From: Verrucomicrobia bacterium 12-59-8
GTDB lineage: Bacteria > Verrucomicrobiota > Verrucomicrobiae > Verrucomicrobiales > Verrucomicrobiaceae
DNA: 42,695 nucleotides
Assembly: GCA_002279765.1 (NCBI GenBank)
Contig: NCCR01000073.1
Coordinates: 1 to 42,695 of the forward strand
Direction: 5' to 3'
Shown here: positions 25,022 to 32,434 of the stretch, piece by piece
Position numbering within the stretch: position 1 is the first letter of the stretch
Layout of the letters: each line of letters begins with the position of its first letter
Position numbers and translations under genes: made by a program
The notes under the pieces: generated by a model
The model's database searches: none
Told to the model about the DNA's origin: nothing
What the model saw: the letters and a program-made list of their open reading frames with translations, nothing else

Positions 25022-26566
25022 TCAGTCCCACTGGAACTCGTAGGTCACGAGGTTGCCCTTTTTGGAGAGCTGCTTGCAGCGGCCTTGCTCGATGAGGTGG
25101 GGGATGATCTCGCCATACAGGCGGGAGGCGGTGAGGGCTCCGGGGCGGCCAGGGTTGGAGGCAAAGCGGCGGGTGAGTTCCGTCTTGGTGTAGGCGGCGC
25201 GGCGCTGGCCGGGGGTGGTGTGGTGGTCCCCGGAGATCTGCGCCATCAGCCATTCGGCGGTGTCGCTCACCTGAGAGCGGCGGCTGACGCCTTCCACGTA
25301 CATCATGGCATCCAGGCAGGCATCCTGGTGGGCTTCTGCCATGGCCAGCATGTCATCATTGATGACAAAGGGATCTTTGATGCTGCCCTTGGCCCACCGG
25401 CAGGCCTGGAAGATGACGGCCAGCTTCAGGCAGCGGGCGGGGGATTCATTGAGGCTGGAGAGCAGGCTTTCATCACCATTGGTATATCCTGGTATGTCTT
25501 TGCAGCGCTGGCGGTTGCGCTGTTGCAGCATGATCCAGTAGCTCATGGCGTCGCGGGTCAGGCTGGCCTTTCCCACGCTGCCCTTGAGGTGGGTCAGGTT
25601 TTGAAAGAGGTCCGCCAGGCGTTCCAGCTCGGCCCCCTCCAGGGTCTCCGGCCACCAGATGTCCCGTGCCTGCTCGGTGGCCACGTAAAAGCCAAAGCGG
25701 CGGCGCAGTCCGCAGCCGGACTCCAGCTGCGTGAGTCTGGCCACCCCAAAGGTGGAGCCGATGCAGAGGCTCAGCGTGGCCTGTGGGATGGAGCGCTCGG
25801 CCTTGCCGTCCTCGCTGTTTTTGCATTCACGCCGGAAGTTCTGGCTCCATGGCGCGCCATCGTAGAGGCGCAGGTAGCGGGCGGAGACCTCGCGCCCGTA
25901 GGCGCTGGTTTCCCAGCTCCGCAGGATGGTGTTTCCTTCATCCTCAAACTGCAGCCGGTGCGGCTGGTTTTCAAAGGTGTCAAACAGCGCGGAGTCGCTG
26001 GCATTCCCGGCGATGAGATCGTCCGGCATGAGGATCTTCCGGGCGATCTTTTCCGCCGGGGCAAAGGTGGTGCTCTTGCGCAAGCCGGCGGGTGTGGCGA
26101 TGAAGTTGTACAGCGTCAGCGGCTTCTGGCTGCCAAAGTCCAGCGTCACCTGCGGCGTGAGGAGCTTGCCACATAGGGCCAGGATGGGGGCGACGATGAG
26201 CGCATCCGGCAGCTCGGAGACGCCGCGCACAAAGTCGCGATAATCCGCCAGGATGGAATCCTGCGGGATGGGGTGCTCCCTCTGCGAATACCCAGGCGTT
26301 GAAATGGTGGAAGTGTCCCCAATCTCCGCATCGGAGCTGGTGCCCCAGTTATCTCCAGGCGTTGAAATGGTGGAAATGGTTGAGCTGTCCTCGTCAAGGC
26401 AGTCCTCCTGCGAATACCCAGGCGTTGAATTCGTGGAATTTGCCGAACTCCCTTCGCCAAGACGCGGAGGTGGCGGGACGCCGGGATTGCAGTCTTTGTG
26501 GTTCCTGGGTTCAGGCTTGCGGAAGAAGTCGTTTTCGTCGCCGAACATCGTGTCAGTGTGGTTCAT
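25022..26566 (-). CDS. DUF3987 domain protein with repeat-containing N-terminus
   Basis: A 514-aa protein starting at MNHTDTMFGDEN (26566). Residues 1-100 are low-complexity and contain three copies of an S-T-x-S-T-P-G motif (NSTNSTPGYSQ, STISTISTPGD, STISTPGYSQ), encoded by the DNA repeat that also occurs downstream of the gene. The rest is DUF3987-like: LADYRDFVRGVSELPDALIV, LTLYNFIATPAGLRKSTTFAPAEKIA (a Walker-A-like position with GLRKST), FEDEGNTILRSW, LSLCIGSTFGVARLTQLES, and a C-terminal winged-helix-like segment. DUF3987 proteins are related to primase/helicase proteins of phages and mobile elements. No integrase or replication genes are visible beside it. The function is unknown. Confidence 0.8.
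   Translation of the reverse strand: MNHTDTMFGDENDFFRKPEPRNHKDCNPGVPPPPRLGEGSSANSTNSTPGYSQEDCLDEDSSTISTISTPGDNWGTSSDAEIGDTSTISTPGYSQREHPIPQDSILADYRDFVRGVSELPDALIVAPILALCGKLLTPQVTLDFGSQKPLTLYNFIATPAGLRKSTTFAPAEKIARKILMPDDLIAGNASDSALFDTFENQPHRLQFEDEGNTILRSWETSAYGREVSARYLRLYDGAPWSQNFRRECKNSEDGKAERSIPQATLSLCIGSTFGVARLTQLESGCGLRRRFGFYVATEQARDIWWPETLEGAELERLADLFQNLTHLKGSVGKASLTRDAMSYWIMLQQRNRQRCKDIPGYTNGDESLLSSLNESPARCLKLAVIFQACRWAKGSIKDPFVINDDMLAMAEAHQDACLDAMMYVEGVSRRSQVSDTAEWLMAQISGDHHTTPGQRRAAYTKTELTRRFASNPGRPGALTASRLYGEIIPHLIEQGRCKQLSKKGNLVTYEFQWD
26284..26312 (-). repeat. 29-bp repeat, copy c (coding)
   Basis: Minus-strand copy matching copy b across the core. In frame it encodes STISTPGYS of the DUF3987 protein. 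Confidence 0.9.
26347..26375 (-). repeat. 29-bp repeat, copy d (coding, variant end)
   Basis: Minus-strand copy with CAACCATTTCCACCATTT before CAACGCCTGG; it diverges after CCTGG (AGATAAC in place of GTATTCGC). Encodes STISTISTPGD. Confidence 0.85.
26410..26438 (-). repeat. 29-bp repeat, copy e (coding)
   Basis: Minus-strand copy with the variant start TTCCACGAA, then TTCAACGCCTGGGTATTCGC exactly. Encodes NSTNSTPGYS. Confidence 0.9.
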
Positions 26567-27027
26567 AATAGAATGTGGTAAGTAGTGGTATTGTGCTTGA
26601 GTTTGAAGGCATGCGGGTGCGCAGAGGCGCAGGAGTGCGCGGCGGCGGCGGGCCGGATGCGGGCGCAAGGCGTGACGGCAGACCGTGGTGGCGGGTTGGT
26701 TGATGGCCCGCCATGAGTGGCTGGCCGGCTGCCTTGCTGGTTGCGAGGGTCAGAGTTCTTCACTGCCTAGCTCCGCTGTCCCTCTCAGGCAGGACGCGTT
26801 CTGCACGACGAAACACCCGAGGATGAAAGTACGTTTTGGGTCGTCTTTTCGGAATGTCAATGTGAAAGAGTTCCGGCACCAAAGGGAGTGGGTATGGAGA
26901 TCGAAGCGCCAACGGCGCGGCCTATCGCAGCCCAGGGCAGGTGCCCTGGGAATGCGGAGCGAAAAGCCAGAAGCCCTGAAAGGGCGGCTTAACTCACATG
27001 ACATCTTCATCACCACAATGACTCGCC
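26567..27027. other. Intergenic region upstream of DUF3987, mostly no gene
   Basis: This 461-bp gap separates the DUF3987 start from the 3' end of the RAYT gene. Its right part contains the left REP-like element (26906-26992). The DUF3987 leader (about 26567-26620) is comparatively AT-rich and may hold its promoter, but no convincing -35/-10 pair was found. Nothing else is recognised. Confidence 0.7.
26906..26992 (+). repeat. REP-like element, left
   Basis: Three palindromes in a row: GCGCC-AAC-GGCGC, CCCAGGGCAGGTGCCCTGGG (26931-26950, perfect), and GCCCT-GAAA-GGGC. It is homologous to the right element read on the opposite strand. Confidence 0.85.
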
Positions 27028-27479
27028 TCAATCCCACACATACCGTTCATCGAACTGGATCTTATGTTTGGCGAGAAAGTCCCGGTACTCCTCCTGAAAC
27101 GTTTTCACGCGATGGTGATCTTCCTGATCGCGAATGTCGTTGCCACCTTCGGCACATTGGATTCGCTCACCGAGAACGCCCCGTAGCCCGCCTGCCACGC
27201 AAAGCCCGCCAGCGCCGGCCCCTGCGTCTTGATCCATTTGGAGGACGATTTCTTCACGTCCTCCACCACCTGGGCCAGGGTGACCGTGCGGCCCATGTTG
27301 AAAAGGAGATGCACATGGTCGGCCACCGAGTTGATGAGCACCGCCGGGGAGTTCAGATTCGCCAACACCGTGGCCAGGTAAGAATGCAGATCCGGACGCA
27401 CCGATGGGGAGCGACAGGGCGCCCGTTCCTTCGTGGAGAAAATCAGGTGCACGTAGAGGTTGGCAAGCGATTGCGGCAT
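27028..27479 (-). pseudogene. REP-associated tyrosine transposase (RAYT, IS200-like), frameshifted
   Basis: The N-terminal part (MPQSLANLYVHLIFSTKERAP, then VLINSVADHVHLLFNMGRT with the HUH histidine pair HVH) is in one frame to SESNVPKVAT. The C-terminal part (IRDQEDHHRVKTFQEEYRDFLAKH, KIQFDERYVWD) is in the next. Relatives read V-A-x-Y-I-x-x-Q-E-x-H-H, with the Tyr being the catalytic nucleophile. Here the DNA is ACG-AC-ATT, so a single missing base at the Tyr codon explains the shift; restoring it gives a 150-aa protein. As sequenced, the transposase would lack its nucleophile and be inactive. Confidence 0.88.
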
Positions 27480-27521
27480 GGGCGGATGGCGATGCGCGTT
27501 GAGGTGGGGCGGAAATGGCAG

Positions 27522-27623
27522 GCGTTAGGCCGCTCCTTCAGGGCTCCCGAAATAGAACCGGGCAAGCGAGGCTGGCAAACCCAGGGCGTTGCCCTGGGCT
27601 GCGATAGGTCGCACCGTTGGTGC
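27522..27623 (-). repeat. REP-like element, right
   Basis: Inverted relative to the left element. It contains GCACC-AACG-GTGC, CCCAGGGC with GCCCTGGG (27580-27598) and AGCCCTGAAGG. It differs from the left copy mainly by a longer spacer between the second and third palindromes. Confidence 0.85.
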
Positions 27624-27689
27624 TGGGGTGGGATGGGATGCGGACGAAATCCCGCGTTGACCGAGAGACATTCAGGATGGGCGCATTAT

Positions 27690-28772
27690 CTAAGGCGCCC
27701 ATTCATATTTTGTGCTGTGGTCCTCGGTAACGAACTGCTTGGCCGTAAAAGAAGTGATCGTGCTTTCGGATGTCGATAAGCCTGTCCCACGTGGGAATGT
27801 TAAGAATAGTTTGTCGCCTTCAATTCGCCATCGCCGCTCGCCGATTTCGATGGAATCGTCTTCATTGCGTTGGACTCCCCACCTTCCGTCGGCAAAAAAG
27901 ATCACATACTTTCGAGGACCAAGCCATCGTCCCAAAATGCGCTTGGGGTAGTCTTTGAATTCGACGACTTCATTCGCTGAGGAGTCACTGTTCACTTTCC
28001 ATGCTTTCATCCATTGGAAGTCATCGAAATCCTCCAAGTGCATTGATAACGGCTCGACCATCTTTTCAACCATTTTCTCAAGGTCATTCATGACGGCATC
28101 TGCAACAAAAAGCCTGGCCATGGTGCCCGCAGATCCATAGCCATTCGGCTCCATGCGGGCATGATGCCAAGCGAAGCGTGAGGCTGTCATTGCATTAAAA
28201 TATTCTTCAGGTGCGAGTCCATCAAAGTGGTGAAGCGGATACCATGATGCGAGAGTGATGAGTATCTGCTCAAGAATATCGACTACATCGTAGCAGCCCT
28301 GTCTCTGTGTTGAAGTCCCGCCCTTGTCCCACAGAGATTGAGCGCGACCGTAAGCATCCAGGCGAATTGCAGGTAGTGTCAGGATATAGTTTTTTAGCTT
28401 CTGGGGATTTGGCAGTTCCGCCCTCCTCACGGATTTGGTGGAAGGCTTATTGGCAGGGACGGCTCCTTTGGCTGCCGCAATTTCGTCTGCCGTATCGCGA
28501 CGTTTCTGAACTCGTTCAAACCAGTCGTTGCGAAACTGTACCACCTGCAAGGCATCAAGCTTGCGACCAAATCCGCCACTGATTTGCGTTTCCTCGTGGC
28601 AGTGGAGGCAGAGCAACGCAAGATTGTTGGGATCATTGTTGCTGGGATCTTCATCAATGTGATGAATTTGAGTTGGTATTCCGCGCTCGCGACAGATGCA
28701 ACAAGTCCGGTCAGACCGGAATAATATGTTGGCAGCAGTAGCGCCTGGAATCGGTGTTCTGATTTTAGCCAT
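27690..28772 (-). CDS. HNH endonuclease domain protein with C-terminal beta-rich domain
   Basis: A 360-aa protein with lower GC than its neighbours. The HNH domain is N-terminal: CCICRERGIPTQIHHIDEDPSNNDPNNLALLCLHCHEETQ, containing both CxxC pairs, the HH and the Asn. A helical middle follows (about residues 130-260, including IRLDAYGRAQSLWDKG). The C-terminal domain (about 270-360) is beta-rich, with ILGRWLGPRKYVIFFADGRW and RRWRIEGDKLFLTFPRG, resembling lipocalin-like small domains. The start at 28772 (MAKIRTPIPG) is preferred over 28784. It has a plausible promoter of its own and an atypical base composition, so acquisition by transfer is likely. The role is unknown; a defence or regulatory nuclease is possible. 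Confidence 0.8.
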   Translation of the reverse strand: MAKIRTPIPGATAANILFRSDRTCCICRERGIPTQIHHIDEDPSNNDPNNLALLCLHCHEETQISGGFGRKLDALQVVQFRNDWFERVQKRRDTADEIAAAKGAVPANKPSTKSVRRAELPNPQKLKNYILTLPAIRLDAYGRAQSLWDKGGTSTQRQGCYDVVDILEQILITLASWYPLHHFDGLAPEEYFNAMTASRFAWHHARMEPNGYGSAGTMARLFVADAVMNDLEKMVEKMVEPLSMHLEDFDDFQWMKAWKVNSDSSANEVVEFKDYPKRILGRWLGPRKYVIFFADGRWGVQRNEDDSIEIGERRWRIEGDKLFLTFPRGTGLSTSESTITSFTAKQFVTEDHSTKYEWAP

Positions 28773-28820
28773 GTGGGTAAGCAAGTATTAGTCGGCTAGC
28801 AGAAGAATCACAAAAACGAT

Positions 28821-28849
28821 TTTATAAGCTCCATCACAACGGTTTCCAA
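28821..28849 (-). promoter_or_regulatory. Candidate sigma-70 promoter of the HNH gene
   Basis: On the minus strand, TTGGAA (28849-28844), a 17-bp spacer, then TATAAA (28826-28821). The predicted start is about 40 nt before the ATG at 28772. The -35 matches consensus at 4 of 6 positions and the -10 at 5 of 6. Confidence 0.55.
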
Positions 28850-28901
28850 AAAACGAACTCGAAAAGCCAATTCCTGGGCGATGCTCACTCTGGCTTGACA
28901 C

Positions 28902-28935
28902 AAAAAACGCCTTCCCCCTTTCAGGAGAAGACGTT
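28902..28935 (-). terminator. Rho-independent terminator for the TIM-barrel isomerase gene
   Basis: On the minus strand, AACGTCTTCTCC pairs (two G-T wobbles) with GGGGAAGGCGTT around a short TGAAAG loop, followed by T-rich sequence (the T-run is continuous with the stem end). It lies 42 bp after the stop of the 28977-29840 gene. Confidence 0.85.
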
Positions 28936-28976
28936 CGTTGAATCCTGAGGCTTGAGGCGCTCTTTCGTGCCTCAGC

Positions 28977-29840
28977 TTACGCCACAATCGGCAGCAAGTT
29001 CGTCTTGCACCACTCGCCGTTCTGCTTGGTCACACCATCGGGGTCATCGACGGCGACGTGGGCTTCGTCTTCGCAGATGATCCAGCCGGAGTAGTCGCGG
29101 GAGACGAGCCATTCGGTGATCTTGTGGAAGTCGAGCTTGCCGGTGCCCATCTGGGCCCAGGGCTCGGCGCCGTTGCCGGAGAAGTCCTTGTAATGGATGT
29201 GGTTCACCAAGTGCTGCCACTTGTTGAGGGTGGCGATGACGTCCATGCCGCCACGGATGATGTGGCCCACGTCCGGAGTCCAGCCGGTGACTTTGGGGTC
29301 GAGGCTGCTGAGGACGACGTCATAGTCTTCCTGCGTGCGGACGAGCGAGGCGGGCGGGGAGTTCGGGTGGTAGGAGCACTTGAGGCCGAGATCGGCGGCG
29401 CGCTTGGAGACGGCGTTGACGTTCTTGGCGATGTTGAGGCGGCGGCTCTGGAGGTTGTCCTTGCGGCCGCTTGGCAGCGTCACCGTGCCGAGCATGGAGC
29501 CGGGGAAGTGCTTGAGGAAGTTGAGGGTGAAGTCAGCGGCTTCCTTTTCGTTCGGCGCTTCGGTTTCACCGTCCCAGGCGCAGACGAGGGCGAGGCCGGC
29601 GAGCTGCACGTTGTGCTGCTGGAGCACGTCTTTGAGCTTGATGGGGTCGATGAAATCACCCAGCCAGTACTTGGAGCAGCCAAGGGCGCTCTGGGAGATT
29701 TCCAGCACCATGGGTTCGATGCCGGTGAAGCCTGCTTCTCCTGCGACCTTGATCATGTGGTCGAGCTTGTTGTCGTAGCCTTTGCCGGTGCCCTGCATGA
29801 ACCAGGTGTAAACTTCGGAACCGAATTGGATTTTGCCCAT
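28977..29840 (-). CDS. Sugar phosphate isomerase/epimerase (AP-endonuclease-2-type TIM barrel)
   Basis: A 287-aa TIM-barrel protein of the xylose-isomerase-like superfamily. Family cues are the N-terminal FGSEVYTWF, GEAGFTGIEPMVLE, LKCSYHPNSPPAS with the metal-region His, TPDVGHIIRGGMDV (metal Asp and His), HIHYKDFSGNG and WIICEDEAHVA with the late metal Glu. The metal-binding set expected for the family therefore appears intact. No signal peptide is seen, so it is cytoplasmic. The substrate is unknown, possibly a keto-sugar or inositol derivative. It is a monocistron bounded by a terminator. Confidence 0.88.
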   Translation of the reverse strand: MGKIQFGSEVYTWFMQGTGKGYDNKLDHMIKVAGEAGFTGIEPMVLEISQSALGCSKYWLGDFIDPIKLKDVLQQHNVQLAGLALVCAWDGETEAPNEKEAADFTLNFLKHFPGSMLGTVTLPSGRKDNLQSRRLNIAKNVNAVSKRAADLGLKCSYHPNSPPASLVRTQEDYDVVLSSLDPKVTGWTPDVGHIIRGGMDVIATLNKWQHLVNHIHYKDFSGNGAEPWAQMGTGKLDFHKITEWLVSRDYSGWIICEDEAHVAVDDPDGVTKQNGEWCKTNLLPIVA

Positions 29841-29957
29841 GGTGTGAGTGTGGTGGTGGGATTGCGTTGATGGAAATCACGACGGCCATTGCGGCCGGTG
29901 GAGCGGCATTGGAGACGAACGAGCGCGAACTGTCCAGCGCCAAAGTGCGGCGACGGC

Positions 29958-30581
29958 TTACGGCTTTTCCGGCGGCGGTGGGAGTCCTGCGGGAATGATG
30001 GGCTTATTGCGATCCCGGATGTCATGCGCGATTTCGGCGATGACGTTGGTGCTGTCGCGGCGTTTGGTTTTGGTCAAAACCAGCGGGATGCGGAGGGTGC
30101 CGCGTGAGAGGCCGCTGCGGCGCATGACGACGACCTCGGCGTCCAGGACGATGTCGTGCTGCTTTTTGGCATCGAGACTGACATAGGGGCCGAGCAGCAG
30201 GCTGGCGCGGGTGGTGCCAGCGGTTTGGGTGGGCTTGAACTCGGCCCGGCCCGTGAAGCCACGGGCCTCCATGGTGGCATTGAAGCGGTTGGCACCGCTG
30301 AGGCGCAGGCTTTTGATTTCAAACCACTGCTGATCCCCGGGCTGGCCAAAGGCGTGCAGGCGCATCTGGTAGGGGCCGACTTCGGAAACCAGGGCACCGC
30401 CGACGACCATGGCGCTGAGCGCGACGCCGGACTCTGTACCCTTGGGGATGAACTCCACTCTGAAAGCGCTGCCGCCTGCCGTGGGTGCCGGTGCGCTGGC
30501 CTGGTAGTCGTAATGCGTGGTGAAGACATGGACGCAGGAGGGCAGCCAGACGAGGGCAAGCAAGGAGAGCAGGGGACGCAT
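29958..30581 (-). CDS. Putative lipoprotein, function unknown
   Basis: A 207-aa protein; the start at 30581 gives a lipoprotein signal (MRPLLSLLALVWLPSC, Cys16). The mature part is beta-rich (GPYQMRLHAFGQPG, ATMEARGFTGRAEF, DIVLDAEVVVMRRSGLSRG). It ends in DIRDRNKPIIPAG and a proline-rich tail. No family is recognised. It is divergent from the PEP-CTERM gene, sharing a 123-bp intergenic region. Confidence 0.75.
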   Translation of the reverse strand: MRPLLSLLALVWLPSCVHVFTTHYDYQASAPAPTAGGSAFRVEFIPKGTESGVALSAMVVGGALVSEVGPYQMRLHAFGQPGDQQWFEIKSLRLSGANRFNATMEARGFTGRAEFKPTQTAGTTRASLLLGPYVSLDAKKQHDIVLDAEVVVMRRSGLSRGTLRIPLVLTKTKRRDSTNVIAEIAHDIRDRNKPIIPAGLPPPPEKP

Positions 30582-30666
30582 GGGGCCAAAATGCAGGGGC
30601 GGGAGGTGGGAAGCGAGCCCGAAATGGGAGGGCTGAAACTTCACCTCAGGAAAACAATCACTTGGA

Positions 30667-30695
30667 TTGACAATATCAGCAATATTTAATATAAT
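30667..30695 (+). promoter_or_regulatory. Perfect-consensus sigma-70 promoter of the PEP-CTERM gene
   Basis: TTGACA (30667-30672), exactly 17 bp, TATAAT (30690-30695), set in AT-rich DNA. Only 9 bp separate the -10 box from the ATG at 30705. Transcription should start 2-3 nt before the ATG, giving a leaderless or nearly leaderless mRNA without a Shine-Dalgarno sequence. Confidence 0.85.
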
Positions 30696-30704
30696 TACAA
30701 TAAC

Positions 30705-31331
30705 ATGCCAGTTTCTCGCATTCTCGCTCTTCTTGCTGCTCTCGCCCTGCCTCTCGGCTCGGTGCAGGCGCTGACGTGGGACGAGACGCTCGATGGCGAT
30801 CTGTCTGGCGATGGGGATTTTCCATCGCTCCTCGGCAGCTTGTCGGAAGGGCACAATTTGATTTATGGCACCATGGGGTCGCTGAATGGCACCGGCCCGC
30901 TGGATGCGGACGTTTGGAATTTCACGGTGGCCGCAGGGTACTATCTGACGGGCATTGATCTGGTGAGCTATTCGACCACCAGCGGCAGCCTCGCCAATGA
31001 CTCCTTCATGGCGATCGCCAACGGCGGCTCGATCAACCTGGGGGATACATCGCTCCACCTCAGCAACACGCTGTGGGGCTACGGACAGGACGGCTTTGGC
31101 AACACCTACAACAACCTGCTGGCGCTGCTGGATGCCGGGCCGACCTTTGGGGGCATGGGGTTCGATGGGCCGCTGCCTTCGGGAAACTACACTTTCTGGA
31201 TCCAGGAGGGATCTGACCAGGTCAATTACGGCATCGACTTTGTGACATCCCTCGTGCCGGTGCCAGAGCCCGGCGGTGCTCTGATGCTGGGGGTGGCCGG
31301 CCTGTGGCTGTTGCGCCGTCGGCGGCGGTGA
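30705..31331 (+). CDS. PEP-CTERM sorting domain protein
   Basis: A 208-aa exported protein with a signal peptide (MPVSRILALLAALALPLGSVQA). The mature domain is rich in Gly, Asp and Asn (WDETLDGDLSGDGDFPSLLG, VWNFTVAAGYYLTGIDLVSY), like pre-peptidase-type or adhesin-like beta domains. A classic PEP-CTERM tail ends it: VPVPEPGGALML, a short membrane helix and an RRRRR cluster. Such proteins are processed by exosortase, which is not encoded in this window, and are often linked to extracellular polysaccharide. A perfect promoter lies directly upstream. Confidence 0.92.
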   Translation: MPVSRILALLAALALPLGSVQALTWDETLDGDLSGDGDFPSLLGSLSEGHNLIYGTMGSLNGTGPLDADVWNFTVAAGYYLTGIDLVSYSTTSGSLANDSFMAIANGGSINLGDTSLHLSNTLWGYGQDGFGNTYNNLLALLDAGPTFGGMGFDGPLPSGNYTFWIQEGSDQVNYGIDFVTSLVPVPEPGGALMLGVAGLWLLRRRRR

Positions 31332-31374
31332 ATGGTTTGCAAAGCGTGGCGGCCGCAGCTAAGGCGGGCCGCAC

Positions 31375-32427
31375 ATGATTCGGAATCTCTTGTTCGACTG
31401 GTCCGGCACGCTGGTGGATGACCTGCCCGGTGTGGTGAGTGCTGTGAACGGCATGCTGCGCGCCGCTGGCGCTGCGGAAATGACGCGGGAGGAATTCAAG
31501 GCGCGCTTTCGCCTGCCGTATACCGAGTTTTTCGCGGAGGTGCTGCCCGGCCTGCCGCTGGAGCGGCTGCAGCAGCTCTATCTGGAGCACTTCACGCATG
31601 ATCATGCAGACATCGCTCTTCTGCCCCATGCACGGGAGTTCATCCAGTTCGCTGCCGCCACGGGGCGGCGCCTGGTGGTACTGAGCAGTGCGCCGCTGCC
31701 GCATGTGGCGGCCCAGGCGGAGGCGCTGGGGGTGCGGGATGCGTTTGAAATCATGCGCTGCGGCGTCATCGACAAACGCACGGAGATTCACGGGCTGCTG
31801 GCGGAGCTGGACATGGCGGCCGCAGAGACCGCCTTCATCGGAGACATGCGGCATGACATTGATGCGGGCCATGCCGCCGGGGTCGTCACCATCGCCACCT
31901 GCACGGGTTACGAAAGCGCCGAGACGCTCATGACCGCCGCGCCAGACATGCTGGTGCCCGATCTTTCACGGCTGCCAGCCCTGCTGGGACCCTTGAGCGG
32001 GGCAGATGGCGCGTACCCAGTGTCCACGGTGGGCGCGCTCATTTTAAACCAGCGGGGGGAGATGCTCCTCATCCGCACGCACAAATGGAGCCACCGCTGG
32101 GGCATCCCGGGAGGGAAGATCAAACGTGGCGAGACGTGTGAAGCGGCGCTCGTGCGTGAGATCATGGAGGAAACGGCGCTCACGCTGCAGGACATCGAAT
32201 TCGTCATGGTACAGGACTGCATCGAGCCGCCCGAGTTTCTGCGTTCAGCGCACTTTCTGCTGCTGAACTACATCGCCCGCTGTGCGGAGGAGACCCCGCA
32301 GGTGGTGCTGAACGAGGAGGCGCAGGCCTTTCAATGGCTGCCGCTGGCCGAGGCCCTGCGCATGGATCTGAACATTCCCACCCGAATCCTGCTGGACGAA
32401 TGCATGCGGCGGGGACTTGTGTCATGA
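31375..32427 (+). CDS. HAD hydrolase-Nudix hydrolase fusion
   Basis: A 350-aa bifunctional protein. Residues 1-200 are a HAD phosphatase: nucleophile D8 in FDWSGTL (the second Asp replaced by Ser10), motif II VVLSSA near 104, Lys in DKRTE near 134, and FIGDMRHDIDAG near 154-165. Residues 215-350 are a Nudix domain whose box runs from G247 to L269 (GKIKRGETCEAALVREIMEE), intact except for Ala in place of the last Gly. The gene ends 7 bp before folB. In folate synthesis a Nudix enzyme removes pyrophosphate from dihydroneopterin triphosphate and an unspecified phosphatase removes the last phosphate before FolB. The fusion could do both; this is inferred from context. Confidence 0.9.
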   Translation: MIRNLLFDWSGTLVDDLPGVVSAVNGMLRAAGAAEMTREEFKARFRLPYTEFFAEVLPGLPLERLQQLYLEHFTHDHADIALLPHAREFIQFAAATGRRLVVLSSAPLPHVAAQAEALGVRDAFEIMRCGVIDKRTEIHGLLAELDMAAAETAFIGDMRHDIDAGHAAGVVTIATCTGYESAETLMTAAPDMLVPDLSRLPALLGPLSGADGAYPVSTVGALILNQRGEMLLIRTHKWSHRWGIPGGKIKRGETCEAALVREIMEETALTLQDIEFVMVQDCIEPPEFLRSAHFLLLNYIARCAEETPQVVLNEEAQAFQWLPLAEALRMDLNIPTRILLDECMRRGLVS

Positions 32428-32434
32428 TCTGCCG

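Larger units (their letters stand above)
26906..27623. mobile_element. REP-RAYT unit: transposase gene framed by inverted REP elements
   Basis: A RAYT-type transposase gene lies between two REP-like elements in inverted orientation (26906-26992 and 27522-27623). The pair share GCxCCAACGGxGC, CCTATCGCAGCCCAGGGCA, a GCCCTGGG palindrome and AGCCCTGAA. RAYT proteins process REP hairpins as single-stranded DNA. This is the standard organisation of such a unit, about 0.7 kb long, here with a damaged transposase. Confidence 0.82.

Noticed and set aside
24668..26176. Plus-strand open frame (502 aa) across the repeat region
   Set aside because: Antisense to DUF3987. It translates the repeats as FNAWVF, but the rest lacks any recognisable fold and the opposite strand has a clear family match.
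24746..26438. CRISPR array from the 29-bp repeats
   Set aside because: Copies are in both orientations, irregularly spaced, three are in-frame coding, and no cas genes are present.
26685..27779. Plus-strand open frame (364 aa)
   Set aside because: Runs through REP palindromes and antisense to RAYT; Arg/His-rich and not protein-like.
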